The notes below the pieces were generated by a model, which saw only the letters and a list, made by a program, of their open reading frames with translations, made no database searches and was not told the origin of the DNA. This document shows, piece by piece, positions 6,049 through 12,513 of a DNA stretch of 13,703 nt (position 1 is its first letter; each line of letters begins with the position of its first letter). Source of the DNA: an uncultured Clostridia bacterium (lineage in GTDB: Bacteria; Bacillota; Clostridia; Christensenellales; Borkfalkiaceae); NCBI GenBank assembly GCA_947177495.1, contig CAMWUS010000013.1, forward strand, positions 1-13,703, given 5' to 3'. A program made the position numbers and the translations under genes.

Positions 6049-6071
6049 CCCGCAAGGAAAACGCTTGCGGG
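6049..6071 (+). promoter_or_regulatory. Leader hairpin just upstream of the ABC transporter
   Basis: CCCGCAAG (6049-6056) and CTTGCGGG (6064-6071) form a perfect 8-bp stem with a 7-base loop (GAAAACG). There is no T-run, so it is not a terminator. It ends 12 bases before the AGGAGG of the downstream gene. It could be a protein operator, an mRNA stability element or a translation-control structure; no choice can be made from sequence alone. Confidence 0.4.
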
Positions 6072-6099
6072 ACTAATATATTCAGGAGGAAACAAGAAT

Positions 6100-9000
6100 A
6101 TGTTGGAAATCAGGCATCTGACCAAGGTCTACAAAACCAAGGGCGGAAATGCGACGAAAGCGCTTGACGACGTTTCCATCAACTTCGAAGAAACGGGTCT
6201 TGTGTTTTTGCTCGGCAAGTCGGGCTCGGGCAAATCCACCCTACTCAATTTGACGGGCGGGCTGGACGCACCTACGAGCGGCGAAGTCATCGTTATGGGC
6301 AAGAGCTCCAAGGATTTTACGGGAAGCGATTTCGACAGCTACCGCAATACCTTTGTAGGCTTCATCTTCCAAGAGTACAACGTTTTAAACGAGTTTTCCG
6401 TAGAAGACAACGTTGCGCTCGCTCTGGAATTGCAGGGCAAGCCCAAGGATAAGCAAAAGATTGCCGAAATCTTGCATTCGGTAGAACTCGACCAATTCGC
6501 AAAACGCAAGCCCAACACCCTTTCGGGCGGGCAGAAACAGCGTATTGCGATTGCCCGCGCACTCGTAAAAGACCCGCAAATTATTATGGCGGACGAACCG
6601 ACGGGCGCGCTCGACTCGGCTACGGGCAAGCAGGTTTTCGAGACCTTGAAAAAGCTCTCCGAAAACAGACTCGTCATCGTGGTATCGCACGACAGGGAGT
6701 TCGCCGAAATTTACGGCGACAGAATCGTAGAGCTTGCCGACGGTAAAATCATTTCCGACGTGACGAAAAAGAAAGTGACGCCCAAACAGCTTGACGAAAA
6801 CGTGACGCTCATCGGCGAGAACACGCTTGCGGTAAAGAGCGGTAGCGCGCTGACCGAAGCAAACTTCCTTACCATTAAAAAATTCCTTTCCGAGAGCAAC
6901 GGCAACGTGGTGCTCACGAAGGGCGAAAAGGAAATTTCCGACTTTAAACGTGCCGCCCGCATGGACGACGACGGCGCCCGCGAGCACTTCGAGGATACCG
7001 ACGTAGCCGCGCTGAACATTAAGAAATACGAAAAGGACGAGACGAAGTTCATTCGTTCCCGTCTGCCCGCGGCAAAGGCGTTGAAAATCGGTGCGTCGGG
7101 CTTGAAGCTCAAACCCCTCCGCCTCGTTCTCACGATTTTGCTTTCCTTCGTCGCATTCGTCATGTTCGGCTTGTTCTCCACCATGATGGTATACGACAAC
7201 GACGAAGTGCTTACGAATACGTTTATGGAGAGCGATTACGAATATATCGCGCTTGCAAAGAACTACAACGCCCGCGTTTCCCAACAGTACAGCAACGGCG
7301 AAAGCTACACTTACGAAACCACCCGCTCGACAAACTTCACCCCTGCCGAGCTTGGAAAGTTCTCCGCGGTTACAGGCGAAGCGTTCGGAACCTATAACGG
7401 TAATTTCGGCTCTCCCGCAAACGTTTCTATCAAAACCGATTTGAACGTTTACTACGACCCCTCTATCAGTAAGCTTGCCGTTTGCAACGACAATCACCCC
7501 TTTGCTTCCAAGCTTACGGCGGGCGAATTCCCCAAAGACAAGAAAGATATTTGCGTCAGCTCGTACTTCCTCGACTGCTTAAAGAACGGAGATTTCCGCG
7601 TAGTAGACGAAAACGGAGCGATCAACGGCACGGCGACCACTGCCGAAATCCGCTCGGCGGAAGACTTGATTGGGAAATACGTCTCTTTCTATCAAAACGT
7701 CTTCCGCGTTTCGGGCGTCTTTAACAGTGGAGAAATTCCCGCCAAATACGACGATCTTAAATCGGGCGACGGCAATTTCCTTACCGCAAGCACATACAGA
7801 ACCTATCTCGAACAGTCGCCGCACGCGATGGCGTTTGTTTCGGAAGAATATGTAAACGAGAACCTCGAACAGCTTACGGCGAGCAATGAATACGTGGAAT
7901 ATTTCCAAGGCACCGCCAAGCGCATTCGGCTCACGGACAAAAACAATACCGACCCGAATTACAATATCTATACCGCATACAGCTTGTGTGCTCTTTCCCC
8001 CGATACGGAAAACGTGCTTCCCCTCACCTTCTTCGGCACGCAGAAAACTCAGCTCGAAAACGACGAGCTCATCGTTCCGCTTGAATGTCTTGCAAACTTC
8101 TCCGTCAAATCGCCGAACCACGACGACTATTTCCATGACGACATGACGGACGAAGAATGGAATGCGGCAAACGATGCTTATAATGCGGCATGGGATGAGT
8201 ATAATGAAAACTACCAAATCTTTCGGCATGCGTATGAGATAGCTTACTACGGCACCGTTACGGAGTACGAGTACGACGACGAAGGCAACACGACTTCCCA
8301 GACGAACCGTCCCGCTACCAATACAGAAATTGCCGAAGCAATCGCAACGCTCAAAGCATACTTTGTAAAGAATTCCGATTTGTTGCAGGTGGAAGTTTAC
8401 CTCGACGAATACGAATACGTGGGCGAAATGAAAATCGTCGGCTTCTATGCAAGCGTCGGCTCTTATTATTACAGCGGGCTCTATTGCGGACAGGAGCTGT
8501 ACGACAGAGCGGACGTTTACGTAAGCGGCGACACGATAGAGACCAAATACGAGCGCGAGGACGACGCTTACTTCGGTACCGTGTTCGTACCCCTCGTAAA
8601 AGACCGCACCTCCTTCCAGTCGCTTCTCGACCTCTTGGGCGAAGAGAACGGCATTGCCGAAACGGACGTTTTCTACGAAATGGACAACGTGCTTTACATG
8701 AGCGTAGAAATGGTAAACGAAACGGTGGATACCCTCTCTACGGTGTTCCTCGTAATAGGAATTGTGTTGGCAGTATTTGCAGCGCTCCTCCTCTTCAACT
8801 TCATTTCCATGAGTATTTCCAACAAGAAAAAGGAAATCGGTATTCTGCGCGCGGTGGGTGCGAGAGGCTTGGACGTGTTCAAAATCTTCTTCTCCGAATC
8901 GGGCATCATCGTGGGAATTTGTACCGTGCTTTCCCTTATCGGTTCAATCGTACTCACGAGCGTGATCAACAACATTCTCAAAGCAGACGTCGGGTTAGAC

Positions 9001-9138
9001 GTGACCCTGTTCGTGTTCGGTTGGGTTTCCGTCGCCATGATGATAGGCGTTGCACTGATTGTTGCGTTCGCCTCCACCTTCCTGCCCGTGTACTTCGCCT
9101 CCAAGAAAAAGCCCGTCGAATCCATTCGGGCGCTGTAA
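6100..9138 (+). CDS. Fused ABC transporter ATP-binding protein/FtsX-type permease
   Basis: One 1012-residue chain combines an ABC ATPase and a permease of the MacB/FtsX class, a group linked to peptide or antimicrobial export, resistance and mechanotransmission. The ATPase (about 1-220) has Walker A GKSGSGKST (39-47), Q-loop Gln91, signature LSGGQ (141-145), Walker B IIMADEP (161-167) and switch His197, all intact. A charged linker (about 222-335) leads to TM1 (about 341-364). An extracytoplasmic domain of roughly 515 residues (365-879) follows, rich in Tyr, Asp and Glu. Three more membrane helices (about 880-905, 930-957, 970-997) carry the FtsX motif region with KKKEIGILRAVGAR between TM2 and TM3. 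Four helices per chain suggests a homodimer. AGGAGG lies 10 bases before the ATG. No partner permease, two-component system or toxin gene adjoins it, so the substrate is unknown. It lies between rpmB and the convergent dipeptidase. Confidence 0.9.
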   Translation: MLEIRHLTKVYKTKGGNATKALDDVSINFEETGLVFLLGKSGSGKSTLLNLTGGLDAPTSGEVIVMGKSSKDFTGSDFDSYRNTFVGFIFQEYNVLNEFSVEDNVALALELQGKPKDKQKIAEILHSVELDQFAKRKPNTLSGGQKQRIAIARALVKDPQIIMADEPTGALDSATGKQVFETLKKLSENRLVIVVSHDREFAEIYGDRIVELADGKIISDVTKKKVTPKQLDENVTLIGENTLAVKSGSALTEANFLTIKKFLSESNGNVVLTKGEKEISDFKRAARMDDDGAREHFEDTDVAALNIKKYEKDETKFIRSRLPAAKALKIGASGLKLKPLRLVLTILLSFVAFVMFGLFSTMMVYDNDEVLTNTFMESDYEYIALAKNYNARVSQQYSNGESYTYETTRSTNFTPAELGKFSAVTGEAFGTYNGNFGSPANVSIKTDLNVYYDPSISKLAVCNDNHPFASKLTAGEFPKDKKDICVSSYFLDCLKNGDFRVVDENGAINGTATTAEIRSAEDLIGKYVSFYQNVFRVSGVFNSGEIPAKYDDLKSGDGNFLTASTYRTYLEQSPHAMAFVSEEYVNENLEQLTASNEYVEYFQGTAKRIRLTDKNNTDPNYNIYTAYSLCALSPDTENVLPLTFFGTQKTQLENDELIVPLECLANFSVKSPNHDDYFHDDMTDEEWNAANDAYNAAWDEYNENYQIFRHAYEIAYYGTVTEYEYDDEGNTTSQTNRPATNTEIAEAIATLKAYFVKNSDLLQVEVYLDEYEYVGEMKIVGFYASVGSYYYSGLYCGQELYDRADVYVSGDTIETKYEREDDAYFGTVFVPLVKDRTSFQSLLDLLGEENGIAETDVFYEMDNVLYMSVEMVNETVDTLSTVFLVIGIVLAVFAALLLFNFISMSISNKKKEIGILRAVGARGLDVFKIFFSESGIIVGICTVLSLIGSIVLTSVINNILKADVGLDVTLFVFGWVSVAMMIGVALIVAFASTFLPVYFASKKKPVESIRAL

Positions 9139-9149
9139 AAAAGTTATAC

Positions 9150-9183
9150 AAAAAGGGTGTTGCTCTTTTGCAACACCCTTTTT
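9150..9183. terminator. Bidirectional intrinsic terminator between the ABC transporter and the dipeptidase operon
   Basis: AAAAAGGGTGTTGC (9150-9163) and GCAACACCCTTTTT (9170-9183) form a perfect 14-bp stem with a six-base loop, flanked by A and T runs on both sides. It starts 12 bases after the transporter stop and ends one base before the dipeptidase stop, so it can serve both converging transcripts. Confidence 0.93.
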
Positions 9184-9184
9184 A

Positions 9185-10117
9185 TTATCTCTCGGAAAAC
9201 ACTCTAAGGAAATTCCCGTAAGCGATTTTTTCCGCAATGCGGCTGCCGAATTCTTTTACAATCTCTTCAAACAGCCACGGGATTTCGCCCGCGTTCTCGA
9301 TTGCGGGGTTGGGCGGAATGCCGTCGAAATCGCTCCCGATGCACAATACGTCCTCGCCGCCCGCGTTTATCATGGCACGCGCGTGCGCCAAAATTGCCTG
9401 CCGTTGCCCTTGCTTGCTTAAATCGGAAGAAAGGAAGTCGGCGCAAAAGTACAGCCCCGCAACGCCGCCGCAGTCCCCCAATCGCCTTAACTGTTCGTCC
9501 GTGATATTGCGGGCGCAAGAATGCACGCTGTTTGCTGCGGTATGGCTTGCGACGAACGGTTTCCCCTTTTGAGAACAAATATCGGCGACCTCGGAAAACA
9601 GCTTGTCGCTCCCGTGCGAAGTGTCGGCAAGCACGCCGAGCTCGCACATTTTTTCTACCGCTTGCCGCCCGAGCTTCGTCAGTCCGCGCGCCGTCTCCCG
9701 CCTGTCAAACGGCACTCTGCCCGCGCACAGTCCCTCGTAATCGGGAAAAGCGGGAAAGCCCAGCTCGTTGGGCAAATTCCAAGTGAGCGACATCATGCGC
9801 ATCCCGCGCGCGTACAGCGCGTCAAGATTGCCTAAATCGCCCTCGATTGCCCCGCCGTCCTCCACGGTAAACAGGGCGTTTATTTTGCCCTCTTTCAAGT
9901 CGCTTGCGTCCGTAACGGCGTTGTAGCCCTCCCGCGCGCAGAGCGTGGAGAACTCGTCCGCCATGCGAAGCGCGGCGGCGTACCGCTCCTTTTCTTCGGT
10001 GACGAACGCCGCAAAGCATTGTAAAAAGCACCCGCCTACCGTAAGGGATTCGCGGGTGACTTGTTTTTCTTCGCTCTTTGCTGTGAGCGCGTCGCAATGT
10101 AAATCGCAGTATTTCAT
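9185..10117 (-). CDS. Membrane dipeptidase-type peptidase (M19 family)
   Basis: M19 (renal dipeptidase-like) enzymes are binuclear zinc hydrolases of the amidohydrolase fold that cleave dipeptides, often with a D-residue at the second position. The 310-residue chain shows the expected metal ligands in order: DLHCD (His7, Asp9), the bridging Glu86 in FTVEDG, His168 in LADTSHGS and His192 in ASHTAANS. IGSDFDG (260-266) and the closing AYGNFLRVF are family hallmarks. No signal peptide is visible, so it is probably cytoplasmic. The ATG shares ATGA with the stop of the spoVM-like gene upstream, suggesting translational coupling; AGGGA lies just before it. It is last in the leftward operon and occupies the slot between spoVM and rpmB, where B. 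subtilis has no such gene. The substrate cannot be read from sequence. Confidence 0.92.
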   Translation of the reverse strand: MKYCDLHCDALTAKSEEKQVTRESLTVGGCFLQCFAAFVTEEKERYAAALRMADEFSTLCAREGYNAVTDASDLKEGKINALFTVEDGGAIEGDLGNLDALYARGMRMMSLTWNLPNELGFPAFPDYEGLCAGRVPFDRRETARGLTKLGRQAVEKMCELGVLADTSHGSDKLFSEVADICSQKGKPFVASHTAANSVHSCARNITDEQLRRLGDCGGVAGLYFCADFLSSDLSKQGQRQAILAHARAMINAGGEDVLCIGSDFDGIPPNPAIENAGEIPWLFEEIVKEFGSRIAEKIAYGNFLRVFSER

Positions 10118-10182
10118 CTTTCCCTATAAAAGAGTCTCAGGAGCATTCGGATTGCCTTGGGCGGCTTCACACAAACGATCAT
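10114..10182 (-). CDS. spoVM: Stage V sporulation protein M (SpoVM)-like micro-protein
   Basis: SpoVM is a tiny amphipathic peptide that senses the convex forespore surface and anchors SpoIVA and the spore coat there. This 22-codon frame begins MIVCVKPPKAI and continues RMLLRLFY before a basic tail. Against B. subtilis SpoVM (26 residues, recalled: starts MKFYTIKLPKF, later IVRAML), VKPPK lines up with IKLPK and LLRLFY with IVRAML without a gap between them. This keeps the proline that kinks the helix and the following arginine. The start has a strong AGAGGTG sequence with AAAG before ATG. It begins 19 bases after the thiN stop, the same slot as in B. subtilis, and its stop overlaps the dipeptidase start (ATGA). 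It is too short for usual gene-finding cut-offs. I see no sigma-E promoter in the end of thiN, so it is probably read with the operon at least. Similarity alone would be weak; synteny and the ribosome-binding site make the case. Confidence 0.82.
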   Translation of the reverse strand: MIVCVKPPKAIRMLLRLFYRER

Positions 10183-10201
10183 CTTTCACCTCTTAAAAAG
10201 A

Positions 10202-10807
10202 TTACGGCGTTTCCCCGTTTACGAGCACAAGCACCTTGTCGCGGGTGAGGATATGCGCTGTTTCGCTCACCGCCACGTTGGAAATGCCGCGCGTAGAGCC
10301 GTAAAGCAAATCCAGCTCGCAAAGAGGATATTTCAGCCCGCTACTCTCTATAATATGCGCGTTGCCGCCAAAAGGTACGATGGAAAGCGTTTGCCCCTTA
10401 AAGCCGTTTAAAAGCACTTTTCCCGTGCCTGCAAAAATAAGCGAACCGTTATTGTGCATGACCGCCCGCACGCCAAAGGAGAGCGCGGCGTATAAAAGGT
10501 GCAAATTGCCAAGGAAATGATCTTCCCGCTTGCCGCCACCGCCGTAAATTTCAATCTCCGTTGCGCCTTGTTTCACCGCTCGCAGGAGCGCAATTTCCCC
10601 ATCCGTAAAATTCTTTTCCGAAGGGAATATCTCCGTCGGCGCAGGATTCGGCAAATAGGAAAGCGAGTCGTAATCGCCCAAATTCTCGTCGATACGCACT
10701 TTGTCTTTCGCCCACTCGTACGCCCCGTCGCAACAGTACACGTATGCGCCGCTTGCGTCTATTTCGCCCTTGTAGGGCTCGCCGTTTAAAAGAATGATCG
10801 CCTTCAT
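10202..10807 (-). CDS. thiN: Thiamine pyrophosphokinase
   Basis: The enzyme transfers pyrophosphate from ATP to thiamine, giving the cofactor thiamine diphosphate. The 201 residues show the family motifs: CCDGAY (25-30), GDYDS (44-48, with the Mg-binding aspartates), EKNFTDGEIAL (64-74) and GGGGKREDHFLGN (89-101, matching the usual GGRxDHxLxN). The C-terminal thiamine-binding region contains SSGLKYPL and STRGISN. The start overlaps the rpe stop by four bases (ATGA), so it is translationally coupled to rpe. It is followed by the spoVM-like gene. No TPP riboswitch is seen in the window. The rpe-thiN pair is conserved in many Bacillota. Confidence 0.95.
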   Translation of the reverse strand: MKAIILLNGEPYKGEIDASGAYVYCCDGAYEWAKDKVRIDENLGDYDSLSYLPNPAPTEIFPSEKNFTDGEIALLRAVKQGATEIEIYGGGGKREDHFLGNLHLLYAALSFGVRAVMHNNGSLIFAGTGKVLLNGFKGQTLSIVPFGGNAHIIESSGLKYPLCELDLLYGSTRGISNVAVSETAHILTRDKVLVLVNGETP

Positions 10808-11463
10808 GCCGTTCTGAGTTTTGTAATTACCGCGCGCATATCCGCTGCGCGGAATACCGTACTGCCCGCCACGATCACGTTTGCACCCGCGGCGATAATT
10901 TCGCCCACGTTGTCTTCCGTCACGCCGCCGTCCACCTGAATGTCCAAGTCCGCCTTGCCGTTCTTTACACAGAACGCGCGAAGTTTTTTAAGCTTTTCCA
11001 ACGTTTCGGGAATGAATTTCTGCCCGCCCCAACCGGGGTGAACGCTCATGACAAGCAACATATCGGCAACTTCAACCGCGTCGAACAGCGCTTCCACGGG
11101 CGTTTCGGGATTGATAACCGCGCTCGCCTTTGCGCCGTGCGCCTGAATTTCGCGCATAAGGGACACGAGCCCTTTTCCGCATGCTTCCGCGTGAACGCTG
11201 ATATTATCCGCGCCCGCCTTAATAAAACCGTCTATCTGCGTTTCGGGGTGATTGACCATTAAATGACAGTCGAGCGGAAGCGAAGTAAGCGGACGAATGC
11301 TTTTAACCATTTGCGCGCCAAACGTGATGGGCGGCACGAAGCTCCCGTCCATCACGTCGCAGTGGATGATATCGGCGCCGTTTTCGGTGAGCCGCTCCAC
11401 TTCGTATCCCATTTTGGAAAAGTCCGCCGCCAAAATCGACGGTGCAATTTTTACGCTTGGCAT
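10804..11463 (-). CDS. rpe: Ribulose-phosphate 3-epimerase
   Basis: Rpe interconverts ribulose 5-phosphate and xylulose 5-phosphate in the pentose phosphate pathway. The 219-residue TIM-barrel chain is full length, with APSILAADF (7-15), HCDVMDG (34-40: His34 metal ligand, Asp36 catalytic), DCHLMV (65-70, His67), SVHPGWGGQKF (140-150, phosphate loop) and QVDGG (176-180, second catalytic Asp178). It starts only 9 bases after rlmN, with AGGGG overlapping the end of that gene. In B. subtilis, prpC, prkC and rsgA lie between rlmN and rpe; here they are absent. Confidence 0.97.
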   Translation of the reverse strand: MPSVKIAPSILAADFSKMGYEVERLTENGADIIHCDVMDGSFVPPITFGAQMVKSIRPLTSLPLDCHLMVNHPETQIDGFIKAGADNISVHAEACGKGLVSLMREIQAHGAKASAVINPETPVEALFDAVEVADMLLVMSVHPGWGGQKFIPETLEKLKKLRAFCVKNGKADLDIQVDGGVTEDNVGEIIAAGANVIVAGSTVFRAADMRAVITKLRTA

Positions 11464-11472
11464 ATGATACCC

Positions 11473-12513
11473 CTACTGTTCATCTTTTAAAACCGCTGCC
11501 CTTAACTGTCCGCAAGCCCCTCCGATATCGGAACCCATACTGCGACGCAAGGTGGCGGAAATGCCCTGCTGTTCCAACACGCCCAAAAAGCGGTACGCTT
11601 CCTTTTCGCTCACGGTGTTCAAATGCCGTTCCTTCACCTCGTTTAAACGAATGAGATTGACGTGACAGGGCTTCCCTTTCAACAACCGCGCAAGCGCAAG
11701 CGCGTGCTCCTCGTCGCTGTTCTCGCCCGAAATGAGGCTGTATTCGAAAATGTACCGCCGCCCCGTCGCGCGGAAATAAATTGCGCAGGCGTCTAATATG
11801 TCCTTGATTTTATATTTGTTGGCAACGGGCATAGTGCGTTTGCGTTCCCCGTCCGTTACCGCGTGGAGCGATACCGTTAAGTTGAGCGGAATGCCCTCGC
11901 TTGCAAACTTTTTCATTTCGGGCACAAGCCCGCAGGTGGACAGGCTGATATTGCGCGCACTGATGCAAATACCGCCCTCCGCCGTGCCGTTGCGCAAAAA
12001 CTTGACTACGTTATCGTAATTGTCGAACGGCTCGCCGCTTCCCATCAGCACGACGTTTGTAACCGCCCTGTCTTTGAGCGTGCCGCCCTTTTCGCGGTTG
12101 ATAACAAGAATTTGCGAAAGGATTTCCCCCGCCGTGAGATTGCGCACAAGCCCGCCCAAAGTGGAAGCGCAAAACTTGCACCCCATGCGGCAACCCACCT
12201 GCGTGGAAACGCACTGCGTATTGCCGTACTTGTACTGCATGAGCACGCCCTCGATCAAATTTCCGTCGGCGAGCAAAAACAAGTATTTTTCGGTACCGTC
12301 CGCCGCGACGAGCGTTTTATATACTTTTACGGGCTCGTCCTCGAAGCGCTCTAAAAGCTTTTCGCGAAGCGCGGGAGACACGGGCAAATCGCGTATCGGC
12401 TTGCCCTGCATCAGCCCCGTATAAATTTGATCGGCGCGGAATTTCTTCTCGCCCATCTCCTCGATAAGCGCGTTAAGCTCCGCGCGGGAAAGGTCCTGTA
12501 AAATTTCTTTCAT
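11473..12513 (-). CDS. rlmN: Dual-specificity 23S rRNA/tRNA adenine-C2 methyltransferase RlmN
   Basis: RlmN is a radical SAM enzyme that makes 2-methyladenosine in 23S rRNA (A2503 in E. coli numbering) and in some tRNAs, supporting translational accuracy. The 346 residues contain the cluster motif CxxxCxxC at Cys108, Cys112 and Cys115 (GCRMGCKFC). The two mechanistic cysteines are present: Cys101 in CVSTQ and Cys334 in GGACGQ, the methyl-carrying position near the C-terminus. MGSGEPFDN (157-165) is the SAM-binding GEP segment. The ATG overlaps the rsmB stop by four bases (ATGA). Retention of both cysteines argues for RlmN rather than Cfr-like resistance activity, together with the conserved rsmB-rlmN order. 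Confidence 0.97.
   Translation of the reverse strand: MKEILQDLSRAELNALIEEMGEKKFRADQIYTGLMQGKPIRDLPVSPALREKLLERFEDEPVKVYKTLVAADGTEKYLFLLADGNLIEGVLMQYKYGNTQCVSTQVGCRMGCKFCASTLGGLVRNLTAGEILSQILVINREKGGTLKDRAVTNVVLMGSGEPFDNYDNVVKFLRNGTAEGGICISARNISLSTCGLVPEMKKFASEGIPLNLTVSLHAVTDGERKRTMPVANKYKIKDILDACAIYFRATGRRYIFEYSLISGENSDEEHALALARLLKGKPCHVNLIRLNEVKERHLNTVSEKEAYRFLGVLEQQGISATLRRSMGSDIGGACGQLRAAVLKDEQ

Noticed and set aside
6385..7497. 370-codon minus-strand open frame within the ABC transporter
   Set aside because: Antisense to the intact ATPase domain, with no start signals.
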